Assembly: GCA_934365195.1 (NCBI GenBank)
Contig: CAKRNA010000002.1
Coordinates: 186,001-250,000 of the forward strand
Direction of reading: 5' to 3'
Source: an uncultured Clostridia bacterium
Lineage (GTDB): Bacteria; Bacillota; Clostridia; Christensenellales; CAAEEZ01
Length of the DNA: 64,000 bases
Numbering within the stretch: position 1 is the stretch's first letter; each line of letters begins with the position of its first letter. This document shows positions 34,844 through 44,158 of this stretch, piece by piece. The position numbers and the translations under genes were made by a program. The notes beneath the pieces are model-generated. The model worked only from the letters and a program-made list of their open reading frames with translations, made no database searches and was not told where the DNA came from.

Positions 34844-35246
34844 ACTAAAAAATATGATTTAGGTCAAAAAACTATAACAAATATAATCAAAAATAAAGTA
34901 AAAGTTACGCCATATTACTATACAAAATGCCATTTTTTATAATAAACTTTCATTTTTCTTAAATTTTCTACATTAAAAGGTTAAAAATCTAAATATCCGC
35001 AAATTTACCAAAACAAAATAAACAAGTTGGTCAAAACGACAGATTTAAAAAAATTAAAAAGCAATAATTAGCAATAATAAAATTTAAACTAACTACTTAT
35101 AAAATTAAAACAAATATAAGGGGAAAATGTAAAACTAACTTGATAAAATAAAATATAATCAAATACTAAAACAATATAAAACCAAACCAAAAGACTAAAA
35201 AAAATAAGAAAATATTAAAATAATAAAAACGAAAATATTAAAACAA
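34844..35246 (-). other. Very AT-rich region upstream of spoIIIAA
   Basis: About 400 bases with almost no G or C, between the efp terminator and spoIIIAA. It should hold the spoIIIA promoter. I could not find a convincing sigma-E pair. I see no gene, only A/T runs and a 23-base tandem duplication at its left edge. Confidence 0.5.
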
Positions 35247-35253
35247 TAAAAAA
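35208..35253 (-). repeat. 23-base tandem duplication
   Basis: Two adjacent copies beginning GAAAATATTAAAA differ at two positions of 23. The second copy runs into the A-tract of the efp terminator. Confidence 0.7.
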
Positions 35254-35274
35254 AGCCAAACCTTACGGCTTGGC
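35247..35274 (-). terminator. Rho-independent terminator after efp
   Basis: Eight-base stem (GCCAAGCC with GGTTTGGC, one G-T pair) and a 4-base loop, followed on the minus strand by a T run. It closes the long rimP-to-efp operon. Confidence 0.9.
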
Positions 35275-35291
35275 TAATAATTAAAGGATTA

Positions 35292-35855
35292 TTATACTCT
35301 AGACATATATTCGCCCGTTCTGGTATCTACCCTAATAGTGTCACCCTCGTTTACGAACATAGGTACTTGCAAGGTGTAACCGGTTTCCAAAGTTGCCGGT
35401 TTGTTAGTAGATTGAGCAGAGTTTCCTCTTGCACCCGGCTCGCAGAAAGTGATAAGTAGTTCTACGAAGTTAGGCGCATCTACCGAGAAAGGTGAGCCGT
35501 TAAACGATGCAACGGTACATTCCATATTCTCTTTTACAAAGTTCATAGCGTCACCAACGATATCCTTGGTTAAAGGAAGTTGTTCGTAGGTTTCTACGTC
35601 CATAAAGTAGTACAATTCACCGTCATTGTACAAGTATTCCATTTGTTTTCTCTCGATTAGCGCAAGGTCAAACTTTTCAGTCGGGTTGAAAGTTTTTTCC
35701 AAAACAGCACCGGTCATTACGTTTTTAATTTTGGTTCTTACGAATGCAGCGCCCTTGCCCGGTTTTACGTGCAAGAAGTCAACAACTACGTATACGTTGC
35801 CGTCGAATTGGAAAGTAACACCTTTTCTAATATCACCTGCTAGTATTTGAGCCAT
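35292..35855 (-). CDS. efp: Elongation factor P
   Basis: Relieves ribosome stalling at polyproline. Three beta-barrel domains in 187 residues; the modification loop is HVKPGKGAAFVRTKIKN, with Lys at the tip (KPGKG). The C-terminal signature TGYTLQVPMFVNEGDTIRVDTRTGEYMSR is intact. It is the last gene of the operon, 19 bases after the aminopeptidase gene. Confidence 0.97.
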   Translation of the reverse strand: MAQILAGDIRKGVTFQFDGNVYVVVDFLHVKPGKGAAFVRTKIKNVMTGAVLEKTFNPTEKFDLALIERKQMEYLYNDGELYYFMDVETYEQLPLTKDIVGDAMNFVKENMECTVASFNGSPFSVDAPNFVELLITFCEPGARGNSAQSTNKPATLETGYTLQVPMFVNEGDTIRVDTRTGEYMSRV

Positions 35856-35874
35856 AAATTACCTCCTAATAATT

Positions 35875-36933
35875 CTAAATTGTAAATAATTTTTTATCTA
35901 TTCCCGTAAGTATTTCGGGTTTGTCACAAGTTACTACCACGCTGTCCTCGATACGCACGCCAAACTCACCTTCAAGGTAAATCCCCGGCTCTACGGTCAT
36001 AATCATACCGCTTTTTAATACGTCGTGACAGGTTTTGCTAAGCCTTGGGTTCTCGTGAATCTCGATTCCGACGCTGTGACCAAGCCCGTGGGTAAACTTA
36101 TCTCCGTAGCCTTTTTTCGTTATAAAATCACGAACGATTTTGTCCACTTCAAAGCCGGTCATACCGCTTTTAATCACGCTAAGCCCTAAAAGGTTAGCCT
36201 CTAATACAATATTATATATTTTTTCTTGCTCTTTGTCAATATTTCCAAAGCCAAAGGTACGAGTAATATCCGAACAGTAGCCGTCAAACTTAGCGCCAAA
36301 GTCCAAAGTTATCATATCTCCCGCTTTAAGTTTCCTATCGGATACGTGTGCGTGTGGCTTACTCGTGTCGCTACCGAAAGCGCAAATCGTATCAAAGGCA
36401 ATGCCCGAAGCCCCGTTTTTAAGCATTTGGTATTCAAGTTCAAGCGCTAGTTCCTTCTCGCTTACGCCCTCTTTCACACATTCAAGCATCTTATTAAACG
36501 CAATAGTGTTTATGTCGCAAGCCCTTTTGATTTTTGCAATTTCTTCAGCGGACTTAATCGACTTAATCTCGTCAATCTTACCGCCAACCTTAACTAGCGT
36601 GTAGCCTGCTAAATTTTCGGACAATTCAATGTAATCGGCAAGTTTTATCCTGTTATCCTCGTAGCCAACGGTTTTAACGCAACTAGCACTCAAAATCTCG
36701 TTGATTTTATTATATAACGTTTGCGGCGTAACCGATACAAAAGTAAGTTCGTCCTTAATTAGCGCTCTTGCCTCCTCGATATATCTGTCGTCGGTTAGGT
36801 AGTATGCCTCGTTTTTAGTGATAACGTAATAGGCAAACGTGTTTGAATAGCCTGACAAATAAAAGGTGTTTACCTCGTCGAATACTATAATTGCATCAAT
36901 ATCGAACTTTTCAAAAAACTTTCTAGCAATCAT
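35875..36933 (-). CDS. pepP: Xaa-Pro aminopeptidase (M24B)
   Basis: Metallopeptidase that removes N-terminal residues ahead of proline. An N-terminal creatinase-like domain (residues about 1-120) precedes the pita-bread fold with all five metal ligands in view: DFGAKFDGYCSDITRTFG (two Asp), HGLGHSVGIEIHE (His), TVEPGIYLE (Glu) and FGVRIEDSV (Glu). Length is 352 residues. The gene commonly sits before efp in Clostridia. Confidence 0.93.
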   Translation of the reverse strand: MIARKFFEKFDIDAIIVFDEVNTFYLSGYSNTFAYYVITKNEAYYLTDDRYIEEARALIKDELTFVSVTPQTLYNKINEILSASCVKTVGYEDNRIKLADYIELSENLAGYTLVKVGGKIDEIKSIKSAEEIAKIKRACDINTIAFNKMLECVKEGVSEKELALELEYQMLKNGASGIAFDTICAFGSDTSKPHAHVSDRKLKAGDMITLDFGAKFDGYCSDITRTFGFGNIDKEQEKIYNIVLEANLLGLSVIKSGMTGFEVDKIVRDFITKKGYGDKFTHGLGHSVGIEIHENPRLSKTCHDVLKSGMIMTVEPGIYLEGEFGVRIEDSVVVTCDKPEILTGIDKKLFTI

Positions 36934-36934
36934 T

Positions 36935-37792
36935 TTAGCCTCTCTTTAACTCGTCAAAATATATTTTTTTCATATTGCTGCTGTCCTCCGCTTGCGTTCC
37001 GGCGGATTCGCAAATAATAATCGGTTCAAGTTTATTTTTAATTAGCGCCTTAGCAAGTGGCAAAAACTCCGGTCCGAAGGTGGTGTCGGCAAAAGTCAAG
37101 TGCCTTACCTCGCCGCCGTTAGAGTACTCGATTTTGGAAAAATGAGCGTGCATATCCCTAGTTTTCTCGTAGCCTATGCCGTCGATAAACCTTTTAAGCA
37201 AGTAGTCAAAGTCCTCTTCGGTTTTCAAAATACCCTTTTCTCTTGCGTTTATGTGCCCGAAATCGATGCAAGGATAGTAGGTGTCGTCTAGGTTACAAAA
37301 GGCAATCACCTCGTCCACCGTGCCGATTTGACCGATTTTGCCCATTGTTTCAAGGCAAACGATAAAGTCGTCAAAGCCCATCTCTTTTTTTATAGATTTT
37401 AGTTCGGTAAGGCTGCTGATTGCGTTGTCCACCGCCACTTTTCTATCTTGTTTTTGTTGCGCACCGGGGTGACAAACCACCCTAGTTCCGCCAAAAAGTT
37501 TAACGGCTTTTAGGCTATCTAATACGTAGCCGAAACTACCCTCGATTTTGTCCCTGTCGGGATTAGAAAAATTTATGTAGTACGGTGCGTGAACGGATAT
37601 GTCTATCCCGCTTTCACAAAACGCATTTTTAATCTTTTCAGCGGTTGGCTCAGAAATTCTAACGCCTCTACCAAACGAATACTCAAATATATCCAGCCCT
37701 CTTTCTTTTAGCCAAGGCGGTACTTGTTCGGTATGCGAAAAGCCCTCGCTATAAAACGATTCGCTGTTGCCTGCTACCCCGAATTTTATCAT
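36935..37792 (-). CDS. TIM-barrel protein, endonuclease IV-like
   Basis: A 285-residue sugar-isomerase-like TIM barrel with the AP endonuclease IV zinc-site pattern: SVHAPYYINF, VVCHPGAQ, VCLETMGKIGQIGT, CIDFGHINA, MHAHFSKIEY and IICESAG. It may be an AP endonuclease acting on abasic sites; the divergent Nfo-like branch in Clostridia is less well studied than E. coli Nfo. It overlaps ribF by 4 bases. Confidence 0.82.
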   Translation of the reverse strand: MIKFGVAGNSESFYSEGFSHTEQVPPWLKERGLDIFEYSFGRGVRISEPTAEKIKNAFCESGIDISVHAPYYINFSNPDRDKIEGSFGYVLDSLKAVKLFGGTRVVCHPGAQQKQDRKVAVDNAISSLTELKSIKKEMGFDDFIVCLETMGKIGQIGTVDEVIAFCNLDDTYYPCIDFGHINAREKGILKTEEDFDYLLKRFIDGIGYEKTRDMHAHFSKIEYSNGGEVRHLTFADTTFGPEFLPLAKALIKNKLEPIIICESAGTQAEDSSNMKKIYFDELKRG

Positions 37793-38694
37793 AAGTCTAA
37801 CTCCTTCAAGGTTTTTTTGTCCTTTTCAAGCCTTTCTATAAGTTTTTCCTTACTGTCGAAAAACTCAATCTCTCTTAGTTTTTTTACAAACTCAACCCTA
37901 ATTTTCTCGCCGTAGATATCCCTGTCAAAGTCCTCCAAGTAACTTTCGATAATGTAGGCGTTCTCGTTAAAAGTAGGTCTTTCGCCAACGTTGGTTATCG
38001 CCTTGTAACGCTTTCCGCTTACGGTCACGATAGTTTGGTACACAGCACTTTTTAGCGCCATTTTATTGTCGGAAATCATTATATTTGCAGTTGGAAAGCC
38101 AAGATGCCTGCCACGACCTGCGCAATGTATCACTTCCCCCTCGATAAAGTACCTGTCGCCCATTAAAAAGTTGATTTTTTCCATGTCGCCCGTTGCAATA
38201 TACTTCCTAATTGCCGTGCTACTAACCTTTTCACCGCCGATTTTAAGTAGTTCGTCCACCTCGAATTTTATCGAATGCTTATCGCAAAAATCCCTAAGCG
38301 TGCTAGCGTTTCCGCTTGCGTTTTTGCCATAGGTATAGTCCTCGCCGCACACAATACACTTAATATTGTAATTATTTAATAACGTAAGCAAAAATTCGTC
38401 CTTATCTTGCGACAAAAAACTTTCGTCCATTTTGCCGTAAATCACGTTGTCAATGCCTAGTTTTTCAAAAAGCACACACCTTTCGTCAAAAGTCAATATC
38501 TCTTTTACGTCTTTCCTTAGTAGTTCAAACGGTGAATTTATAAATGTAAAAATCGCACTTTCTGTCCCCAACGTTTCAGACAGTTTTAGCATGTGGCTGA
38601 TTAGTTTTTTATGACCGATATGCACCGAGTCAAAAAAACCAAGCGCCAAAGTAATAGATATATTATGTTGTTTTTTATAATCAAGTTTTTTCAT
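37789..38694 (-). CDS. ribF: Bifunctional riboflavin kinase/FAD synthetase
   Basis: Makes FMN and FAD. The N-terminal FAD synthetase domain shows ALGFFDSVHIGHKKLI (nucleotidyl-transferase HxGH) and STAIRKYIATGDM. The C-terminal riboflavin kinase domain shows GRGRHLGFPTANI and ERPTFNENAYIIESYL. Length is 301 residues. A 161-base AT-rich gap separates it from truB. Confidence 0.95.
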   Translation of the reverse strand: MKKLDYKKQHNISITLALGFFDSVHIGHKKLISHMLKLSETLGTESAIFTFINSPFELLRKDVKEILTFDERCVLFEKLGIDNVIYGKMDESFLSQDKDEFLLTLLNNYNIKCIVCGEDYTYGKNASGNASTLRDFCDKHSIKFEVDELLKIGGEKVSSTAIRKYIATGDMEKINFLMGDRYFIEGEVIHCAGRGRHLGFPTANIMISDNKMALKSAVYQTIVTVSGKRYKAITNVGERPTFNENAYIIESYLEDFDRDIYGEKIRVEFVKKLREIEFFDSKEKLIERLEKDKKTLKELDL

Positions 38695-38855
38695 ATTTAG
38701 TCAATTTCTTAGTTAGTTACCTAATCTTTATTTTTATTTTTTAGGCAATTTATGTAATGCACAATAATTTGAATATTTTGCAATACGATATTTTTACTCT
38801 ATAACTTAGCGTTTTATATAATAAAAGCGATAAATATAGCAGTTTTTAGCACGAT

Positions 38856-39719
38856 TTATAATCTATTTTTTATTACAAGTTTACCGCAAGAGTTTTCAGC
38901 CATTCCAACAATTTTACCGTCAAACGTTAGCACGAACACGCCCTTTGGCATATTATTTATCTCTACTTTCACGCCGTTAAGCGCCTTACCACTTACCTCT
39001 TTCGGCAGTTCAAAACTCTCGTAAGATTGTAGTAATACGTCGGATAAAGGAAGGATATATTTAAGCGGATTTTCTATAAACTCATTAAGGGTTACGCTGT
39101 CTTCAAGGTTAAAACTGCCGCTTTTCGTCCTAATTATATAACTCATATAACCCACGGTGTCTAGGCTACTAGAAATATCTCTAACCAAACTTCTTACGTA
39201 AGTTCCGCCGGAACAAGTCACTTCCATATCAAAATCGTTTGTCTTTCCCTCTTTTAAAGCAAGGCTATACACTTTGATTTTTTTGCCTTTAAGTTCCACT
39301 TTTTCGCCACGCCTTGCAATATCGTAAGCCTTTTCGCCGTTGATTTTTTTTGCCGAGTACTGTGGCGGAATTTGCTCGTATTCGCCTAAAAACTGCGGAA
39401 TTACTCTATTTATGTCGCTTGTAGAGAATACTTTGTCCGAAGTTTCCGTCACCACGCCGTAACTATCTAAGGTGTCGGTAGTCTTTCCAAGCCTAATGCC
39501 GAAAAGATAGGTTTTTTGCTTATCGATTAGGTAGTCAAAAGTTTTTGTAGCAGAGCCAACAGCCAACGGCAGCACCCCCGTTCCGTCCGGATCAAGCGTG
39601 CCTAAATGCCCGACTTTCACCTTTTTGCCTAGTAGTTTTGACAAGGTTTTCCTAACGATAACCACAACGTCGCTAGAAGTATAACCGCTCGCTTTTAGTA
39701 TGTTTACAAAGCCGTCCAT
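38856..39719 (-). CDS. truB: tRNA pseudouridine(55) synthase TruB
   Basis: Makes pseudouridine 55 in the T-arm of tRNA. The catalytic aspartate is in GHLGTLDPDGTGVLPLAVG. PPQYSAKKINGEKAYDIARRG and the C-terminal PUA-like segment follow. The open frame extends 69 bases upstream, but alignment begins at MDGFVNILKASGYTS, whose ATG overlaps the nrnA stop (TAATG), so 39719 is used (287 residues). Confidence 0.95.
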   Translation of the reverse strand: MDGFVNILKASGYTSSDVVVIVRKTLSKLLGKKVKVGHLGTLDPDGTGVLPLAVGSATKTFDYLIDKQKTYLFGIRLGKTTDTLDSYGVVTETSDKVFSTSDINRVIPQFLGEYEQIPPQYSAKKINGEKAYDIARRGEKVELKGKKIKVYSLALKEGKTNDFDMEVTCSGGTYVRSLVRDISSSLDTVGYMSYIIRTKSGSFNLEDSVTLNEFIENPLKYILPLSDVLLQSYESFELPKEVSGKALNGVKVEINNMPKGVFVLTFDGKIVGMAENSCGKLVIKNRL

Positions 39720-40687
39720 TACATTTCGTCCTTGCAAGATTTTAATAGTTTGTCTATTACATCGTAATAAAAGCCGTCTATTCTGCAACCTGCCGCATAT
39801 TTATGCCCGCCACCGCCGTACCAAGATGCAATTCTGCTACTGTCGTAAGGATCTTTGGTTCTAAAACTAATTTTGTACACCTCGTTTCTTTCCTCGGTTA
39901 CGGCAATCGCAATTTTCACTTCGTCAATAGCAATTAGGTCTGATACAATGCCCTCCGTGTTTTCCCTAGTAGTTCCCGTCGCCTCAAAGTCCTCTTTGGT
40001 AAAAGTGACGATGGCAACCACGTTGTCAAAATAAAATTTTGCATTATTTAGCACCCTGCTTTTCAGTTTAAATGCGTTCAATTTGGTTGCACGGATAACC
40101 CTATAAATTATATCGCTAACGCTTACGTTATAGCCGTAAAGTTCCGCCATAATTTCGTGCGTTTCCTTGGTGGTAGAACTATAATTAAAAGCGCCCGAAT
40201 CAGTCACAATACCTGTGATAATACAGGTTGCGATATCGTCGTCAATAAGGCTTTCGTCCATAAATTTAAGCAGTTTGTACACGATTTCAGCGGTTGCCGA
40301 TTGTGGCTCGTACAAAGTGACGTCTGCAAAATTCGTGTTGGTTTTGTGGTGGTCGATACACACCGTGCGCTTACTCTTTTTGAATTTATTTATAGTTTTT
40401 ATGCCTATTCTGTCCTCGTCGGATACGTCGATAGCAATGCTTAGGTCTGCTTTTTCGTATTTTTCGCTATTTACAGCGCTTGAACAAGGCAAAAAACTTA
40501 GTTTTTGGCTTACGTTATCCTCGCAGAATATCCTAACCTCTTTGCCCGTTTTTTTCAAAAAGGAGTATAAAGCAAGCCCCGAGGCAAGTGTATCTCCATC
40601 GGGGTTAATATGACAAAATATTGCAATCGAATTTGCAACGTTTATCTCGTTATAAATTTTTTGATATTTTTCGCTATTTATCGTCAT
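39719..40687 (-). CDS. nrnA: DHH-family phosphoesterase (nanoRNase/pAp phosphatase type)
   Basis: A DHH/DHHA1 protein that degrades nanoRNAs or pAp. The motifs are CHINPDGDTLASGLAL, IAIDVSDEDR, the DHH in CIDHHKTNTNFAD, ITDSGAF (motif IV) and the DHHA1 GGGGHKYAAGC. Length is 322 residues. It is in the usual rbfA-nrnA-truB order and overlaps rbfA by 14 bases. Confidence 0.92.
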   Translation of the reverse strand: MTINSEKYQKIYNEINVANSIAIFCHINPDGDTLASGLALYSFLKKTGKEVRIFCEDNVSQKLSFLPCSSAVNSEKYEKADLSIAIDVSDEDRIGIKTINKFKKSKRTVCIDHHKTNTNFADVTLYEPQSATAEIVYKLLKFMDESLIDDDIATCIITGIVTDSGAFNYSSTTKETHEIMAELYGYNVSVSDIIYRVIRATKLNAFKLKSRVLNNAKFYFDNVVAIVTFTKEDFEATGTTRENTEGIVSDLIAIDEVKIAIAVTEERNEVYKISFRTKDPYDSSRIASWYGGGGHKYAAGCRIDGFYYDVIDKLLKSCKDEM

Positions 40688-41030
40688 TTTTGTGAATATC
40701 CTTTATCAACTTATCGATTTTCATACCGTACTCAATCGAATCGTCAAGCACGAAAGTTAGTTCAGGAATATTTCTTATATCCAGTTTGCTTTTTAGTTCG
40801 TTTCTAATAAATCCGCTTGCCTTTTGAATAATCTTCACCACAGCGTCAGGCGTAGTGTCGTTATTAGACATTACGCTAAGGTAAACCTTGCATTGTTTTA
40901 AATCGGTGGTGGTGTTTACCTTGATAACGGTGATAAGTGCGTTTATTCTAGGATCTTTCAAGTCGTAATTAAGCACGAACGAAAGTTGCCTAGAAATCTC
41001 GGAATTTATTTTGTCAATTTTATTACTCAT
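40674..41030 (-). CDS. rbfA: Ribosome-binding factor A
   Basis: A 118-residue KH-like assembly factor for the 30S subunit. DPRINALITVIKVNTTTDLKQCKVYLSV contains the conserved core, followed by ASGFIRNELKSKLDIRNIPELTFVLDDSIEYG. It overlaps infB by 8 bases. Confidence 0.94.
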   Translation of the reverse strand: MSNKIDKINSEISRQLSFVLNYDLKDPRINALITVIKVNTTTDLKQCKVYLSVMSNNDTTPDAVVKIIQKASGFIRNELKSKLDIRNIPELTFVLDDSIEYGMKIDKLIKDIHKNDDK

Positions 41031-43623
41031 TTATTTGCTCCATATTGTACGACTCGATTACGTCGCCAACCTTAATATCGTTAAATCCTTCGATACCAAG
41101 ACCGCACTCGTAACCTTTCGCAACTTCTTTAACGTCGTCCTTAAATCTCTTAAGTGACGAAATCTCGCCCTCGGTGATAATTACGCCGTCACGAACAAGC
41201 CTTAACTTAGAGTTTCTTACAACCTTGCCGCTAGTAACCATACAACCGGCAATAGTTCCAACGTTAGATACTCTAAACGTATCTCTAACTTCAGCCGTTC
41301 CGTATACGACTTCCTTAAACTTAGGTGCAAGCATACCTTTCATAGCGTTTTCAACGTCGTCGATAGCGTCGTAAATTACACGATAAGTTCTAATATCGAT
41401 ATTATTCTTTTCGGAGTAATTCTTAGCGTTTGTATCAGGTCTTACGTTGAACGCTATGATAATTGCGCCCGAGGTTTCTGCCAGCATTACGTCGGATTCG
41501 CTAACTGCTCCTGCTCCACCGTGGATAACCTTAACTTTAACTTCGTCGTTAGAAAGTTTTTCCATTGCTTGCTTAACAGCCTCAACCGAGCCTTGAACGT
41601 CGGCTTTTACCACAATCTTTAATTCTTTTAGGTCGCCGATTGCAATTTGGTTCATCATATCTTCAAGGTTCATCTTAACCGTTGATTTTTGTTGGCTCTT
41701 AATCTTGTCTTTTCTTTCTTCGGCAACTTGTTTTGCAAGTTTCTCGTCCTCAACGGCAATTAGTTGGTCGCCGGCAGACGGAACGTCGGAAAAACCAAGT
41801 ACGGATACCGGAGTTGACGGTCCTGCCACTTTAACGCTTTGTCCTTTGGAGTTGAACATTGCCCTAATCTTACCAGTGGTAGTGCCTGCAACAACGAAGT
41901 CCGAAATTTTAAGCGTACCGTTTTGAACAAGTACTGTTGCAACCGGCCCTCTGCCTTTGTCAAGTTTAGCCTCGATAATGATACCTTTTGCAAGCCTGTT
42001 AGGGTTAGCCTTTAATTCTAGCATCTCGGCAACAAGAATTACCGTTTCTAGTAGTTCGCTTACGCCTTGACCGGTCTTTGCCGATACTTGACAAACAGGA
42101 GTATCACCGCCCCAAGCCTCAGGAAGAAGGCCGTGCTCGGTAAGTTGTTGCAAAATCCTATCAGGGTTTGCCTCCGGCTTATCGACTTTGGTGATTGCGA
42201 TAATAATCTCAACGCCGGCAATTTTAGCGTGGTTTATTGCCTCAACAGTTTGAGGCATTATTCCGTCGTCGGCAGCAACTACGATAATTGCTACGTCCGT
42301 TGCTTGTGCGCCACGTAACCTCATAGAAGTGAACGCCTCATGACCCGGGGTATCCAAGAAAGTAATGGTTTGGTTGTTTACTTTCGCTGTGTAGGCGCCG
42401 ATATGTTGGGTAATACCGCCCGCCTCTCCGCTTGCTACGTTTGCTTTTCTGATGTAGTCAAGCAGCGTGGTCTTGCCGTGGTCTACGTGTCCCATAATGG
42501 TAACGACCGGCGGGCGAGAAATTAGGCTGTTTTCATCGTCCTCTTCACCTGCAAGTTGGTCTAGTTTATCCTCGAAAGTTTCGCTAGGAACGTAAGTAAG
42601 TTCAACGCCTAGTTCACTAGCAACAAGTTCTGCCTCGTCAAAACTAATATCGTCATTTATGGTTTTCATAATGCCAAGAGCAAATAATTGTTTTACAATC
42701 TCTGCGCTGGTTTTACCTATTTTTTCAGACAAAGTCTTGATAGGGAAAACGTCGGTATTTACAACGGCTGTGGTAATTTTGATTGCCTCCACCTTGTTTT
42801 TAGCGCCCTTGTTTTTCTTCAATTTTCTGGTAGAAAACTCTTGATCGCCTAGTAAGGTTTCGTCCTCTATATAGCCTTTTTTAAGCAAGGTTCTCTTGTT
42901 CATCGTCTTCTTTTCGTCAACGACGGTCGTCTTTTTCTTTGCTTGCTTATTCGTGTATTTATTTGCTGCGTTATTATTTAAATCGGTGTTTTCTGCTACG
43001 TAAGTAGGCTTTTTGGTTTGTGTGAAAGGTTTTTTGTCCTTGTTAAAGGTAGGATTATTAGTTTTGTTAAATCCCGTTTGGTTAGGTTTTTGGTTTCTTG
43101 GGTTTTGGAATTGACCATTAGGCTTTTGGTTAAATCTATTACCACCCTGTGCGTATTGACCGTTTTGGTTATAAGGTCTGTTTGGTTGACGATCTCTACT
43201 ATAATTCGGGCGGTCGTTTACCACCGAATAAGCAATTTTCTTTTCGGTTTCTCCCGCTTTTACGGTAGGCTTATCCTCTTTTTCGGTTTTCTCAACCTTT
43301 TCAGGCTCGGCTTTTACTTCTGCTTCTACCTTTTCTTCCTTCACCTCTACGGCAGGGGCGTCTTTCTTTGTAGGCTCGCTAGCCGCTTTTTCAGGCTCAG
43401 CCACTACTTTTTCGGTTTCAGCCACCTTTTTAGCCTCTTCCATTTCATGTTTAGCCTTGGCTTCGTCGTTCTTTCTTTGGATAGCCTCCTTTACTCCGCC
43501 AAGTTCCTTTGCAATCTGCTCCGCCTTTTTCTTGATGTATAATACCTTATCTTTAAGTTCGGTATTTTTCTCTACTTTTTTTAATTCTCTAACGTTGCCT
43601 ATTACGTCTACCTTTTCACTCAT
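41023..43623 (-). CDS. infB: Translation initiation factor IF-2
   Basis: GTPase that brings initiator tRNA to the 30S subunit. The layout is a long Lys/Glu-rich then Asn/Gln-rich low-complexity N-terminus (to residue about 215), an IF2N domain (near residues 290-350), the G domain (G1 GHVDHGKTT, G3 DTPGHE) and IF2 domains 2-4. The G4 motif reads TKVD rather than the usual NKxD. The ATG at 43623 overlaps the ylxQ stop (TAATG) and follows AGAGGTG; an in-frame GTG lies two codons before. Length is 866 residues. Confidence 0.96.
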   Translation of the reverse strand: MSEKVDVIGNVRELKKVEKNTELKDKVLYIKKKAEQIAKELGGVKEAIQRKNDEAKAKHEMEEAKKVAETEKVVAEPEKAASEPTKKDAPAVEVKEEKVEAEVKAEPEKVEKTEKEDKPTVKAGETEKKIAYSVVNDRPNYSRDRQPNRPYNQNGQYAQGGNRFNQKPNGQFQNPRNQKPNQTGFNKTNNPTFNKDKKPFTQTKKPTYVAENTDLNNNAANKYTNKQAKKKTTVVDEKKTMNKRTLLKKGYIEDETLLGDQEFSTRKLKKNKGAKNKVEAIKITTAVVNTDVFPIKTLSEKIGKTSAEIVKQLFALGIMKTINDDISFDEAELVASELGVELTYVPSETFEDKLDQLAGEEDDENSLISRPPVVTIMGHVDHGKTTLLDYIRKANVASGEAGGITQHIGAYTAKVNNQTITFLDTPGHEAFTSMRLRGAQATDVAIIVVAADDGIMPQTVEAINHAKIAGVEIIIAITKVDKPEANPDRILQQLTEHGLLPEAWGGDTPVCQVSAKTGQGVSELLETVILVAEMLELKANPNRLAKGIIIEAKLDKGRGPVATVLVQNGTLKISDFVVAGTTTGKIRAMFNSKGQSVKVAGPSTPVSVLGFSDVPSAGDQLIAVEDEKLAKQVAEERKDKIKSQQKSTVKMNLEDMMNQIAIGDLKELKIVVKADVQGSVEAVKQAMEKLSNDEVKVKVIHGGAGAVSESDVMLAETSGAIIIAFNVRPDTNAKNYSEKNNIDIRTYRVIYDAIDDVENAMKGMLAPKFKEVVYGTAEVRDTFRVSNVGTIAGCMVTSGKVVRNSKLRLVRDGVIITEGEISSLKRFKDDVKEVAKGYECGLGIEGFNDIKVGDVIESYNMEQINE

Positions 43624-43919
43624 TAACACACACCTCTTGATGAATTTTTTATTGCTTTTGCTAGTTCAAAATTCGTAATGCCTATGGCTTTACAATTTTT
43701 TCGGCAAGTCAGCCCCTCAACGTCGCTAAAAACAAGAATTTCAGCGTCTTTATTTTGAGAAACTAATTTTAATCTATTCATAGATTTTTCCGAGATATTA
43801 TCGGAAACTATTATCAAATGTATCTTTTTGCGGAATACTTCCAAGTTATCCACGCCAAAAACCACTTGATTACTTTTAATAGCAAATCCTATATAACTTT
43901 TAATCTTTGCGTTTACCAT
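43623..43919 (-). CDS. ylxQ: L7Ae/L30e-family RNA-binding protein YlxQ
   Basis: A small L7Ae-like protein, expected to bind kink-turn-type RNA. The conserved beginning is MVNAKIKSYIGFAIKSNQVVFG; IHLIIVSDNISEKSMNRL and LTCRKNCKAIGITNFELAKAI follow. The frame extends 33 bases upstream, but the domain and GAGG point to the ATG at 43919, overlapping ylxR by 20 bases. The place between ylxR and infB is standard. Confidence 0.85.
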   Translation of the reverse strand: MVNAKIKSYIGFAIKSNQVVFGVDNLEVFRKKIHLIIVSDNISEKSMNRLKLVSQNKDAEILVFSDVEGLTCRKNCKAIGITNFELAKAIKNSSRGVC

Positions 43920-44157
43920 ATTCCTCGATACCGCTATAGGTTTTTTCGTCAATATTTGCTTTTAATATTTTGTTCAACAGTTTTTTTGATGCGCACTTTT
44001 CAGCACAATCCTTGCAAATATAACAGCCTCTGCCGTTTTTTTTGCCGGTAAGGTCTATCTCGTAGTCGCCGTCAGCACTTTTAACTATTCTAACAAGTTC
44101 AGTCTTGTCAAACATATTACGACAGACCACGCACATACGCTTTGGAACTTTTTTCAT
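43900..44157 (-). CDS. ylxR: YlxR family RNA-binding protein
   Basis: An 85-residue protein with the DUF448 signature: PKRMCVVCRNMFDKTELVRIV, then KKNGRGCYICKDCAEKCASKK. The two CxxC pairs may bind metal. YlxR has been reported to act as a nucleoid- or RNase P-associated factor in some Bacillota. It directly follows nusA. Confidence 0.92.
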   Translation of the reverse strand: MKKVPKRMCVVCRNMFDKTELVRIVKSADGDYEIDLTGKKNGRGCYICKDCAEKCASKKLLNKILKANIDEKTYSGIEEYGKRKD

Positions 44158-44158
44158 A

